A stretch of DNA of 64,000 nucleotides, taken from contig NZ_FMZD01000013.1 in assembly GCF_900101525.1 (NCBI RefSeq), forward strand, positions 1 through 64,000, written 5' to 3'. Both the position numbers and the translations under genes were made by a program. The notes beneath the pieces are model-generated. The model ran no database searches and had not been told where the DNA came from. It worked only from the letters and a program-made list of their open reading frames with translations. Of the stretch, positions 8,971-17,446 are shown piece after piece. Positions within the stretch are counted from its first letter, which is position 1; every line of letters begins with the position of its first letter. Origin of the DNA: Marinilactibacillus psychrotolerans. Lineage in GTDB: Bacteria; Bacillota; Bacilli; Lactobacillales; Carnobacteriaceae_A.

Positions 8971-8999
8971 TTGCATAAAAGCTAAATTAACGATAATAT
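8971..8999 (+). promoter_or_regulatory. Candidate sigma-A promoter for the M20 amidohydrolase
   Basis: TTGCAT (8971-8976), a 17-bp spacer and TAATAT (8994-8999) fit a sigma-A promoter on the plus strand. It would leave a leader of about 145 bases before the amidohydrolase, so a closer weak promoter is also possible. Confidence 0.35.
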
Positions 9000-9150
9000 T
9001 TATGGTTTGCCTAAAAAATTTGACTTTGTTAGATTTATTATTAAGTTGTTTAATTCTTTAAAATCACTTTTGGCTTTATGATATCTTGCTTTTATCAGAA
9101 ATTTATAAGACAATATGGGATAAGTTCAGAAGTATTAAGGGGAGAAAAAA

Positions 9151-10332
9151 ATGAATCAAGCTATAAAAAACAAAATTTTTTCATTAGAGAAAGAACTAAT
9201 TGCATTCAGAAGAAATCTTCATATGAATCCAGAAATCGCTTTTGAAGAAGTCGAGACAACTAACCGTATAGCATCTAAGTTAGATGAACTATCTATTTCA
9301 TATCAACGGATGAATCCAACGGGTGTTTTGGCAGAAATCAAAGGATCCTATCCTGGAAAAACAATATTATTGAGAGCAGATATTGATGCTTTACCCGTAA
9401 CTGAATTAAATACAAGTCTTAGTTATCAATCAAAAGTTCTTAATAAAATGCATGCTTGTGGTCATGATGCACATGCAGCAATGCTAATAACTGCTGCTGC
9501 AGCCTTGAATGAAGTCAAAGAAGATATTCATGGAACGATTCGTTTATTATTCCAACCAGCTGAGGAAATTGCTGAAGGCGCTAGGAAGATGATTGAACAA
9601 GGTGCTATTGAAAATGTTGACAATGTATTTGGAATCCACATTTGGTCTGAACTTGAATCCGGAAAAGTTTCCTGTCCTCCTGGTCCCTCTTTTGCTGCTG
9701 CAGATATGTTGACCGTTCGTTTCAAAGGAAAAGGTGGTCATGCTGCTATGCCCCACCAAACTGTCGATGCTGCTGTAATGGCGTCACAATTTGTCTCAAC
9801 CATTCAGACTATTGTTTCAAGAGAAATTGATCCACTGCATCCGGCAGTTGTCACAATTGGGAAAATGGAAGTAGGCAGCCGATTTAACGTTATTGCCGAG
9901 AATGCATTGTTAGAAGGTACCATTCGAACATTTAATAATGATACAAGAGAGAAGATCGAAAGTTCACTTTCACAGTATGCCGCTCATCTTGCCCATCTAT
10001 ACGGAGGAACTGTTGAAGTAACATACGATAGAAAAACAGAACCTGTTGTTAATGAGTATAAATCTGCTCAATTAGTTCAGTCAGTAGCTGAAGATGCGTT
10101 TGGAAAAGATGTAGTACGTGAAGAACCCCCTACTATGGGAGCAGAGGACTTTGGCTTTTATATGTCTAAAGCTAGTGGTGCTTTTGCTTTAATTGGATCA
10201 GGTAATGCTGAAAAAGATACCTGCTGGGCACACCATCATGGTCACTTCAATGTAGATGAAGAAGCTTTAAAAGTTGGAGCTGAATTATATGCTCAGTATG
10301 CGCTTGCTTATTTATCTCAGTCAGAATTTTAA
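9151..10332 (+). CDS. M20 family N-acyl-amino-acid amidohydrolase (hippurate hydrolase-like)
   Basis: Metal-dependent amidohydrolase of the M20D/AbgB group, 393 residues, expected in the cytoplasm. Motifs in order: FRRNLHMNPE near 19, RADIDALP near 76, the metal-binding ACGHDAHAAM near 105, FQPAEE near 136 (metal and general base Glu), and the C-terminal MGAEDFGFYM near 330. The lid/dimerisation domain is the glycine-rich central part (KGKGGHAAMPH near 192). The family removes acyl groups from N-acyl amino acids or peptides; the substrate cannot be read from sequence. A strong GGGGAG ribosome binding site precedes the ATG. The gene is monocistronic, with a terminator immediately after the stop. 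Confidence 0.85.
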   Translation: MNQAIKNKIFSLEKELIAFRRNLHMNPEIAFEEVETTNRIASKLDELSISYQRMNPTGVLAEIKGSYPGKTILLRADIDALPVTELNTSLSYQSKVLNKMHACGHDAHAAMLITAAAALNEVKEDIHGTIRLLFQPAEEIAEGARKMIEQGAIENVDNVFGIHIWSELESGKVSCPPGPSFAAADMLTVRFKGKGGHAAMPHQTVDAAVMASQFVSTIQTIVSREIDPLHPAVVTIGKMEVGSRFNVIAENALLEGTIRTFNNDTREKIESSLSQYAAHLAHLYGGTVEVTYDRKTEPVVNEYKSAQLVQSVAEDAFGKDVVREEPPTMGAEDFGFYMSKASGAFALIGSGNAEKDTCWAHHHGHFNVDEEALKVGAELYAQYALAYLSQSEF

Positions 10333-10334
10333 AT

Positions 10335-10374
10335 AAAAAAGGATCGCAGAGAATAATCTCTGCGATCCTTTTTT
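10335..10374. terminator. Strong bidirectional terminator
   Basis: An 18-bp stem (10335-10352 with 10357-10374), 4-nt loop, with A-run and T-run at its flanks. It separates the amidohydrolase from the convergent ketopantoate-reductase-like gene. Confidence 0.9.
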
Positions 10375-10436
10375 TAAAAGCATACGAATAAATATCTTAA
10401 AACTATCTATTATGGACCTGACTTTCAAGCACCTAA

Positions 10437-11363
10437 TTATTTTGCGTTTAATATTTGTTCTTTCGCATGGATAAGTTCGGTAATCAAGGCATTGGTTGGT
10501 GCTTTTAATCCATATTCCTCTGCCAAACGAGCAACAGCCCCATTTATATAATCTATTTCCGTTAAACGATTATGCTGCATTAAATCTTGGTGCATTGATG
10601 GATAATGATGGCCTAATTCATGACTGGTTTTTATAATATATTCAACTGTATCTTCAAAATCTAATTGAACCTCTTGTTTTTCAGCAACTTGAACAAATTC
10701 ATTAACTATATTTTTTGTAATTGAGATTGCTTGATCTGTTTCAAACATTTCTCCTAAGGTCGCATCCAGCAAAGTACAGGTAGCATTCAGTGCTCCATTG
10801 ACACAAGCTTTTCTCCAAATTGAAAATTTAACATCTTCACTATAGATTCCATTTAATCCGGCATCTTTAAGTATTTTAACAATCTGTTTGGCTTTTTCTT
10901 CTCCACCCGGTTTAAAGTTCTGGATTTCTGTTGATCCAGTTCCTTCCAATTCAATTTTACCAGGACCTGTCAATCCAGCTGTCCAGATTGTTACGCCAAT
11001 CAGCATGTTTTCTAATGAAACATACTGTTTCATAACGGTTTCATGACCAATGCCATTTAACAAGCAGACAACTTGTGTGTCTTCTTTGATAATTGGTTGA
11101 ATTTCCTCTAGCATTGATCCTAAAAACATTGCTTTTGTGAACATAAAGATTACATCTACTTTTTCTTTTACTTCATCTGGACGATAAATTGGAATATTTA
11201 TAACTTTCTCAGTGCCATTATAGTTTACAGTTAGCCCATTTTCTTGAATGGCTTTAATATGTGCATCCCATTTGTCAATAAGAATTACATCATTACCAGC
11301 TTGGTGTAACATAAATCCAAAACGACTACCCATCGCTCCGCTTCCGGCAATTGCAATTTTCAT
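10437..11363 (-). CDS. panE: 2-dehydropantoate 2-reductase family protein (PanE-like)
   Basis: NAD(P)H-dependent reductase of 308 residues. The N-terminal Rossmann fold opens with GSGAMGSRFG (residues 7-16), the cofactor-binding glycine motif; the helical C-terminal domain carries the substrate region with WRKACVNGALNATC (about 184-197) containing the conserved Lys and Asn. PanE makes pantoate for coenzyme A; in lactic acid bacteria PanE homologues also act as 2-hydroxyacid dehydrogenases on branched-chain keto acids. With no panB, panC or panD nearby, either role is possible. Monocistronic; a long AT-rich upstream region holds its promoter. Confidence 0.8.
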   Translation of the reverse strand: MKIAIAGSGAMGSRFGFMLHQAGNDVILIDKWDAHIKAIQENGLTVNYNGTEKVINIPIYRPDEVKEKVDVIFMFTKAMFLGSMLEEIQPIIKEDTQVVCLLNGIGHETVMKQYVSLENMLIGVTIWTAGLTGPGKIELEGTGSTEIQNFKPGGEEKAKQIVKILKDAGLNGIYSEDVKFSIWRKACVNGALNATCTLLDATLGEMFETDQAISITKNIVNEFVQVAEKQEVQLDFEDTVEYIIKTSHELGHHYPSMHQDLMQHNRLTEIDYINGAVARLAEEYGLKAPTNALITELIHAKEQILNAK

Positions 11364-11515
11364 ATTTATTCACTCCTATTATTTTCCTAAAAAACTACTT
11401 ATCTATTATACCATACCTATATATAATAAAGGAGTTTGCTTAAGAATGTTAAGTTTCTCAAGTTATTTCTTTATTATTTATACAAATTATTACAAAAACA
11501 GTGTTTGAATTTATC

Positions 11516-11546
11516 AAAAAAGAAGATCCCTCGCAAGGAATCTTCT
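11516..11546 (-). terminator. Terminator of the uvsE-tspO transcript
   Basis: On the minus strand an imperfect stem (AGAAGATTCC with GGGATCTTCT, 11546-11521) is followed by a run of Ts, about 25 bases after the stop of the TspO-like gene. Confidence 0.7.
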
Positions 11547-11570
11547 TTCTGGGTCCTACTATTAACTTTG

Positions 11571-12299
11571 CTAAGCAATTGTTCGTTTTGATGATTGATA
11601 GGCAGTATATGCTGCTACTAGAAGCTGTAACCCAATTCCTATACTAACCGTCATGATAATAGCTGACTGACTTTCTTTTATAAAGATCCCTGTAAATGCC
11701 CAGACGAACACTAATGGATATAACCAATCTCTATATTTAAGAGAAATATAGAGACATAGCACTGTGGCCACTGCAAGCATGATAATTGTCCAAGTTACTT
11801 CATTCATTCCTAAAACCTGTTCAGCCTCAATCGATTTCACCCAACTAAAAATATTCACAATGGTAGCGACTGTTACCCATCCAAAATATAAAGAAAATGG
11901 AAAGCGATCAAAGAAATTATAACGGGCAAATGATATGTTCCGATAAATCATAACAAGTGTGAACAGAAGGCCAGCAATAACTAGCGTAGATACAAAGATT
12001 AAATCAGTCGTAAAAGTAATAATCCATGCCGCGTTTAGAATGAAATTTAAGATTAACCAAACTTTTACTTTATCATATATAGTGCCTTCAAATTTTCTAA
12101 TGAAAAACAAGCGAATAATCCAGATGAGTACACTTAAATAAATTAATCCCCAAATCGAGAAAGCATATCCGGCGGGTTGAATCAGTGCTTGTTGATTATC
12201 AGCAATGGTTCCTACATCTGTCGCTGACCAATAATTCATGAAAATCATAGCTCCAAAAAAAACCAAATATAAAATACCCATTTTTTTTGTTTTAGTCAA
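11571..12299 (-). CDS. TspO/MBR-related tryptophan-rich membrane protein
   Basis: Polytopic membrane protein of 242 residues with about six to seven hydrophobic segments. The QPAGYAFSIWGLIYL segment (about 42-56) is typical of the longer TspO-related 'tryptophan-rich sensory' proteins of Firmicutes. TspO proteins bind tetrapyrroles and take part in stress responses, but the role of this longer branch is not known. The start appears to be TTG at 12299, nine bases after AAAGGAG; ATG at 12281 is an alternative. It follows uvsE with a gap of 15 bases and shares its transcript and terminator. Confidence 0.65.
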   Translation of the reverse strand: MTKTKKMGILYLVFFGAMIFMNYWSATDVGTIADNQQALIQPAGYAFSIWGLIYLSVLIWIIRLFFIRKFEGTIYDKVKVWLILNFILNAAWIITFTTDLIFVSTLVIAGLLFTLVMIYRNISFARYNFFDRFPFSLYFGWVTVATIVNIFSWVKSIEAEQVLGMNEVTWTIIMLAVATVLCLYISLKYRDWLYPLVFVWAFTGIFIKESQSAIIMTVSIGIGLQLLVAAYTAYQSSKRTIA

Positions 12300-12314
12300 T
12301 TTTCATAACTCCTT

Positions 12315-13574
12315 TCAAAATTCAAAATATAACGATTGTAACATATAATACTGACTATATTTTTCCATCATTTGTCTCAAAAAAACTTTTAATTTTTCTA
12401 TCTTAGCTTCTTCACTAGTGATAGCTTCTGATAAATATTTAAATTTTGTTTTTTCTTTATCTGTTGCTTCATTTTTGACATATCCCCATACATGACTGGC
12501 TGCATTAAGTGCCGAATTATTCGAAGGTTCCAAGTCAATCGCCGCTTCAATCAAACGATAGAATTGAATAACTGGATAGTCAGACTTGTCTTTCAATAAT
12601 GAGCGTATGCTCTGATAGATATCTTGAGAACGTTCAAGTACAACGTATTTATAGCGACTCCATTCTTGCTCTAAATTTTTAATTTCACCTTTTTTAACTG
12701 TCGCTAAAACGCATTTTACAGCTGAAAGATTCTTATCTTTTACTTCAAGCATAATATCGATATCCAAATCTTTTACTTCGTCATAGTACTTCATAAATTC
12801 ATCGATACGAATATATTTAGAATGAGTCCCAGTTCTATTACCTATTTGCTGCTGAGAATAATGGGTTTTCTGCCTTCCGTCTTTTTCTTTCCAAGTATGC
12901 TTAACCTTATTTATCCAGTAAGTATCCGATTTATCAGGATCACTAGTGTTGATGGCATTGTGCAAATTGTCATATACCGCTGGAGCCCCTGTTCTCTCGC
13001 TAATTGAAAGTACTTCCTCAATTGTATAAGAACGATCATCATTCTCAACGACTAAACGATCCTTGATTCTATCATTTAAGGTTTTATATACTTCCACAAA
13101 ACGGTCCATTGCTCTCTCTTTTTCACCATAAACTCCTCCCACATGTAAAATCAGTTTACTGCTTGCATCAACTCCTAAGCTATCTAAAAATAATGCATGG
13201 TATTCCAGATCAGCGATTGCTCTTTTGACGACCCCTTCATCTGGTGAATTAAGAACTGTATACTGACCCGGATGCATAGATACTCTTATTTCATACTTTT
13301 TGATCAACTTACCAATCTCTTTAAACTGTTCAGCAAATTGGTTAGACCAATCCAATGTATTGACTTCTTTATCTGAAGCGAACGGAATAATATCCGAACT
13401 GATTCTAAAAAGATGAATATTATGTTTCCCATTAAATTCTATAATATTTTTCAAAGCATCCAAATTATACTTGATTAAAGCAGCAAGATGATCTCCCGTT
13501 GCATTGCTTTTTCTGCATGTCTTCTGTTTTGTTCCTTCTACACCTACTGTTATACATGGGTACCCGATACTCAA
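12315..13574 (-). CDS. uvsE: UV damage endonuclease UvsE fused to a DUF1722/YbgA-like domain
   Basis: DNA-repair nuclease that nicks 5' of UV photoproducts, starting alternative excision repair. Residues 1 to about 300 form the UvsE TIM barrel with metal-ligand regions HPGQYTVLNSP, LILHVGG, VVENDD and LEVKDKN. The protein is 419 residues, about 100 longer than B. subtilis UvsE. The extra part (304-419) has the pattern of DUF1722: WSRYKY near its start, NAASHVWGYVK at 357-367, an EK pair, and a final YSQYYMLQSLYF. The start is TTG at 13574, preceded by GGGAG at the right distance. It leads a two-gene transcript with the TspO-like protein. The DUF1722 assignment is from remembered pattern and needs a profile search. 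Confidence 0.8.
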   Translation of the reverse strand: MSIGYPCITVGVEGTKQKTCRKSNATGDHLAALIKYNLDALKNIIEFNGKHNIHLFRISSDIIPFASDKEVNTLDWSNQFAEQFKEIGKLIKKYEIRVSMHPGQYTVLNSPDEGVVKRAIADLEYHALFLDSLGVDASSKLILHVGGVYGEKERAMDRFVEVYKTLNDRIKDRLVVENDDRSYTIEEVLSISERTGAPAVYDNLHNAINTSDPDKSDTYWINKVKHTWKEKDGRQKTHYSQQQIGNRTGTHSKYIRIDEFMKYYDEVKDLDIDIMLEVKDKNLSAVKCVLATVKKGEIKNLEQEWSRYKYVVLERSQDIYQSIRSLLKDKSDYPVIQFYRLIEAAIDLEPSNNSALNAASHVWGYVKNEATDKEKTKFKYLSEAITSEEAKIEKLKVFLRQMMEKYSQYYMLQSLYFEF

Positions 13575-13611
13575 TTGATATTCTCCCTTTAAAACTCAGT
13601 TGATTAAAAGT

Positions 13612-13647
13612 AAAAAGTGAGACCATACTTGTTATGCCTCACTCACC
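13612..13647 (-). terminator. Terminator downstream of the SF0329-like gene
   Basis: On the minus strand the stem AGTGAG...CTCACT, extended imperfectly by GCATA/TATGGT, is followed by TTTTTACTTTT. It lies just upstream of the uvsE start region. Confidence 0.65.
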
Positions 13648-13750
13648 TTAATTATAAGAAAAATGATTCTAGTCAGATTCATTTTGTTCTTCTACTATTA
13701 TCCTACCTTATTCATTGAATTTAATAAAATCATTCGTTTTTTATTTTAGT

Positions 13751-14272
13751 CTATACCTTTTCAGCTTCACATCTTAATTGATAAAAATATTGGATCAATT
13801 CATGATGATCTTGTATTGATTCATTCATTCTCCTTAATGTGCGCTTGCCTACACGTCGATCTAATAGACAAAGGATATTTGTCAATAAATCTTGAGAACC
13901 TAGAGATACTTCTATAGGATTATGCAAAAACATATTAACGATATCTAAGAAATCCCATTGAGCATAAATCCCTTTATTCATATTAATCGTTACTGCTAAT
14001 TCTTTAGTTTCAAGAATGCTTTTAGTATCACTTAGATCATATATCAACACTCTTTCATTGATTATTCTTTGCTCTTCTTCAGCCTCTTTATTCATGGATA
14101 TTAGTGAACACATGTTAAGAACATCTTTTTTATCTACTGTGATGTAAGCTCGACCAGTTTGATCATGAGCTTTACGGTAATTAACTAACTGATAATCAAC
14201 TCTACTCCTTAAATCATCACAAAGAAAACTCATTAACAACTTTTTTGTCTGACTCCATTTTTTATACCTCAT
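13751..14272 (-). CDS. Conserved hypothetical protein, SF0329-like
   Basis: Small soluble protein of 173 residues from the ATG at 14272, which has AGGA six bases upstream; a TTG two codons earlier is less likely. I recall closely similar proteins across Firmicutes annotated only as 'SF0329 family', sharing the opening KKWSQTKK, the SFLCDDLRSRVDYQ stretch and the GRAYITVDKKDVLNMCS stretch. No catalytic motif, signal peptide or membrane segment is visible. The function is unknown. It is monocistronic between uvsE and the EAL gene. Confidence 0.7.
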   Translation of the reverse strand: MRYKKWSQTKKLLMSFLCDDLRSRVDYQLVNYRKAHDQTGRAYITVDKKDVLNMCSLISMNKEAEEEQRIINERVLIYDLSDTKSILETKELAVTINMNKGIYAQWDFLDIVNMFLHNPIEVSLGSQDLLTNILCLLDRRVGKRTLRRMNESIQDHHELIQYFYQLRCEAEKV

Positions 14273-14492
14273 AAACAATCCTACTTTCTAGCAGTTCTCT
14301 GTAATTCTAAATAGTTTTAGACATTCTTTCACCGTATTCTATTGATTATTATGTTGAAACTTTCTTATCATACTCAATATACTTGAACTTAGTATATCAA
14401 TTTACACTTAGCAAATCTCACTTTTTTCCTATTATCTTTTTTTAAATTATGATATGATTCACCTATTAACTATCTCGATTTCGGAGGAACAT

Positions 14493-15482
14493 ATGGCCTG
14501 TAAAAATTGTTCGATAATTAGTCCACGTATTACGTTTCAGTTGAATAAAAATCTACTTTCACTTATTTCAAATCATTTCATTCATTATGGTCATCACTTT
14601 AATGTACAGGACATTTATCTTGAAACAAATGAGAAAGGTGCGATTGATTTATATGATTTTTTAATTGAAATGGAGTTAGCTAATGGAGTAAAATTCAAAC
14701 TCAATAAATTAGACTGGCATTCTCTAGAGTCGTTTCACGATTTTGTAGAAGCCTCTTGGATTGATTCGATTCTTAATGAAGATCATTTAACTATGCATTT
14801 TCAGCCTATTGTTGAAGCAGATGGTAAAATATTCGGTTATGAACTATTAGCTCGGTTCAATGACGATAATGGAAATATAATCTACCCAGATAAAATTTTT
14901 CCCGCTGCAAAAATTAGAGGGCGCACTTTTGCTCTTGATAGAATTTGTAGAATGCATGCTGTTAAACAAATTGAAAGACTAAAAAATGATCAAAAAGGCT
15001 TTATTAACTTTATTCCTACTGCCATTTATTCTCCAGAACACTGCCTTAGAACGACCACACTGATTGCAAATCGCTTAAATATTGATCCTAAAAGAATTAT
15101 TTTTGAAGTAGTAGAAACTGAAAAAATTGATGATATGGATCATTTAAAAAACATATTACATTACTATCAAAAAAATGGATTTCAGTATGCTTTAGATGAT
15201 GTTGGAGCTGGATATAATACGCTTAACGTGTTAGAAGAATTAAGTCCCCCTTATATGAAACTCGATATGAAGTTCGTATTAGGAGTGGCAGATGATTCGG
15301 AGAAACAAGCTGTTGCTTTATCATTTTTAGAAACAGCTCGTTATTTAAATTCAATTCCATTAGCTGAAGGTATTGAGACTGTCGAAGATTTTAATTGGTT
15401 AAAAAAACAAGGTTATCAACTATTTCAAGGATATTATTTTGGTAAACCACAGTCAGAACCATTAGAAACAGAATATATCTAG
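14493..15482 (+). CDS. EAL-domain cyclic-di-GMP phosphodiesterase
   Basis: Cytoplasmic protein of 329 residues starting at ATG 14493, which has GGAGGAAC directly upstream; an in-frame ATG at 14454 lacks a ribosome binding site. Residues 1-85 are of unknown fold and open with a CxxC pair (C3, C6). The EAL domain spans about 90-325. The signature is ELL instead of EAL (E117 kept), followed by the metal Asn in FINFIP, the Glu in FEVVETEKI, DDVGAGYN in place of DDFG, the Lys in MKLDMKF, the general base region AEGIETVED and FQGYYFGKP. The catalytic set looks complete, so hydrolysis of c-di-GMP is plausible. No GGDEF protein is encoded in this window. Monocistronic. Confidence 0.85.
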   Translation: MACKNCSIISPRITFQLNKNLLSLISNHFIHYGHHFNVQDIYLETNEKGAIDLYDFLIEMELANGVKFKLNKLDWHSLESFHDFVEASWIDSILNEDHLTMHFQPIVEADGKIFGYELLARFNDDNGNIIYPDKIFPAAKIRGRTFALDRICRMHAVKQIERLKNDQKGFINFIPTAIYSPEHCLRTTTLIANRLNIDPKRIIFEVVETEKIDDMDHLKNILHYYQKNGFQYALDDVGAGYNTLNVLEELSPPYMKLDMKFVLGVADDSEKQAVALSFLETARYLNSIPLAEGIETVEDFNWLKKQGYQLFQGYYFGKPQSEPLETEYI

Positions 15483-15544
15483 CTTCCTAGTCCCTCCACT
15501 AATAATACTTTTAATTCATATTATTATTTTATTGTCAGAAGTTT

Positions 15545-15553
15545 TGCTATAAT
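15545..15553 (+). promoter_or_regulatory. Extended -10 promoter of the lmo0937-type gene
   Basis: TGCTATAAT is a perfect TGnTATAAT extended -10 element, 33 bases upstream of the ATG of the small membrane protein. No good -35 is present at 17 bp (TATTTT), which an extended -10 can compensate for. Confidence 0.65.
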
Positions 15554-15586
15554 GAATCTAATAAATAGTATAAAGGAGTGTTATAA

Positions 15587-15736
15587 ATGCTTTGGACTTT
15601 AATTGGAATATTATTATTATTCTGGATTTTAGGCTTTATTTTTGAGATAGCTGGTGGCCTTGTTCATATCTTACTAGTTGTTGCGTTGATCATCTTTATC
15701 TATAATATGATTACTGGACGTAAAAAACGAATGTAG
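15587..15736 (+). CDS. Small membrane protein, lmo0937 family
   Basis: A 49-residue peptide with AAAGGAGTG nine bases before its ATG. The sequence begins MLWTLIGILLL and has FEIAGGLVHILL in the middle, then a second hydrophobic stretch and a basic tail (GRKKRM). This matches the lmo0937 family of tiny two-segment membrane proteins of Listeria, Bacillus and lactic acid bacteria, whose function is unknown and which are often stress-induced. It has its own promoter and terminator, so it is an independent gene. Confidence 0.85.
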   Translation: MLWTLIGILLLFWILGFIFEIAGGLVHILLVVALIIFIYNMITGRKKRM

Positions 15737-15755
15737 AGTTTCTTATTATAAATTC

Positions 15756-15794
15756 AAAAAGGGATCAAACTTGAAAATAAGTTTGATCCCTTTT
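15756..15794. terminator. Bidirectional terminator
   Basis: A 16-bp stem (15757-15772 with 15779-15794), 6-nt loop, flanked by A- and T-runs, between the lmo0937-type gene and the convergent alpha/beta hydrolase gene. Confidence 0.9.
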
Positions 15795-15795
15795 C

Positions 15796-16533
15796 TTATC
15801 TTTCTATATTTTCTATAAATAAATCAACAACTGCTTCTTGCTGTTCTTTTCTGGTGATTTCACTTTCTCCATCACCTTTCTGATGTCCGTAATATCCAAA
15901 ATTAGAATGATTTCCGCCTTTAATGATTTGGTACTCTGTATCATCAGGTAACAATGATTTAGATTCTAAGAAGTTATCCTGATTAAGTATTTGATCATTT
16001 GAAGCTGTAATAGATAATACACTTAGCTCAGAGCTAGAAATGTCTACACTCTTACTTGGATAAGATGCTAGTAGTAAAATCCCTTGTAACTGTTCTAAAT
16101 GTTCTTCAGCATATATTAGAGCACTTGTTCCTCCCAGAGAGTGTCCTCCAATATACCAAGGTAGATCAGAACTATAATCTTTGTAAATATCTTCAAATAC
16201 ATTTGAATCAGTGATAGCTAGATTGATCGGCATAACTGGTAAGAATACCCTAAACCCTTCTCCACTTAACTCTTTGGCTAGTGGTAAATAAGCTTCGGTT
16301 TCCACCAGTCCTCCTTGATAAAACACTATATTTCCTATTGGTTTTTCTGGTTCAACTATAATCACATCATTTTCTGCTTTTACTCTACCATCGTCTAACA
16401 AGATTGCCGCTTCAGGCATTGCTTCATAAGTAGAGACTTTCAGATAGACATACATACCAACTATAATTAAAACAAGGAATAAACATATAGAAAAAACAAT
16501 CCCTTTCCAATGTTGCTTAACTCGTTCAAACAT
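15796..16533 (-). CDS. Membrane-anchored alpha/beta hydrolase
   Basis: Serine hydrolase of 245 residues. One N-terminal membrane segment (about 11-32) with basic residues before it suggests an N-in, outward-facing enzyme. The nucleophile elbow GGHSLGG (near 124-130) and the late His in GGNHSNFGYYG (near 208) give two members of the triad; the Asp is likely the one in the ASNDQ segment between them. It resembles the 'alpha/beta hydrolase_5' group of esterase-like proteins with unknown substrates. It lies 154 bases downstream of the ThiF-like gene on the same strand with no clear terminator between, so co-transcription is possible. Confidence 0.8.
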   Translation of the reverse strand: MFERVKQHWKGIVFSICLFLVLIIVGMYVYLKVSTYEAMPEAAILLDDGRVKAENDVIIVEPEKPIGNIVFYQGGLVETEAYLPLAKELSGEGFRVFLPVMPINLAITDSNVFEDIYKDYSSDLPWYIGGHSLGGTSALIYAEEHLEQLQGILLLASYPSKSVDISSSELSVLSITASNDQILNQDNFLESKSLLPDDTEYQIIKGGNHSNFGYYGHQKGDGESEITRKEQQEAVVDLFIENIER

Positions 16534-16687
16534 GACATGACTTCCTTTTACTTTTTATATTAAAGTTTATCATACCTTAGAGAAGTTACTAGACCTTATT
16601 TCAAAAAATGATGTTTTTAAAGCCTATAAAACTAATACACTTCTACTTAAATATATCCATGTGCAATTATGATAACAAAAATTTATT

Positions 16688-17446
16688 TTATTCAAACTGT
16701 AATTGGAAATAATCAGGTACAATTTCTGGTTCTTTTCGGTCTAGTAAGTGTAAAACTAGTTTAGAAACAAGAATACCTGGTCCTAATGCTTGTCCTACAC
16801 TTATTGTTGGTATACTACGATTTTCGATCCAGTTTGCTATTTTTTCTTCTGTAGCATAGTCGGGAAGATTTTGACTATATCCTGTCGGCGGAAAGGTTTT
16901 TCCTTTTAATTTATCAATCGCTATATCTTCTGGTATACCAGTATATTCTTCTAGCTTTAATCCTGATGGAGAAAAAGTTAATACGGATGCTCCAAATCCT
17001 AGTGCCACAGCAGTAATAACAAATAAATTTTTCTTTCGAGCAGCCCGATGCAGCGCAACAGATTCCGGAAAAGCAAAATAATCAATAGCATCAATTACGT
17101 AGTCCACTGCGTTTACAAAAGAATCTGCATTATCTTCGTTAACACCATCGTTGTAACATACGATTTCGATTTCTGGATTGATGGTTAGCAAATGATTTTT
17201 CAGTGCCTCTGCTTTTCTCTGTCCTACAGTTAGATGAGTTGCTGCACACTGTCGATTAATATTAGATACATCGAAAGTATCAGGATCTGCTAAAATTAAT
17301 TTCCCGACTCCCATACGAGCAAGTAGTTCTGCAGAAAACCCTCCAATACAACCGCATCCTGCTATAGCAATTGTTGTCTCATGAAGCTGTTGTACTTCTT
17401 CTTCTGTCATAATTCCTAAATTTCTTATAAATTGTTCTTTAATCAT
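16688..17446 (-). CDS. ThiF/MoeB/TcdA-like E1-type adenylyltransferase
   Basis: A 252-residue member of the E1-like ATP-dependent adenylyltransferases, which activate a carboxylate (a small protein C-terminus, a peptide or a modified base). The Rossmann nucleotide motif GCGCIGG is at 30-36, the acidic DPDTFDVSNINRQ block with its conserved Arg is at about 55-67, and the EALKNHLLTINP block follows. The CxxC zinc pair of MoeB/ThiF is absent. Its ATG overlaps the last base of the acyltransferase gene, so the two are translationally coupled. No thi, moa or tRNA-modification genes are nearby, and the substrate is unknown. Pairing with an acyltransferase suggests small-molecule or peptide modification. 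Confidence 0.8.
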   Translation of the reverse strand: MIKEQFIRNLGIMTEEEVQQLHETTIAIAGCGCIGGFSAELLARMGVGKLILADPDTFDVSNINRQCAATHLTVGQRKAEALKNHLLTINPEIEIVCYNDGVNEDNADSFVNAVDYVIDAIDYFAFPESVALHRAARKKNLFVITAVALGFGASVLTFSPSGLKLEEYTGIPEDIAIDKLKGKTFPPTGYSQNLPDYATEEKIANWIENRSIPTISVGQALGPGILVSKLVLHLLDRKEPEIVPDYFQLQFE

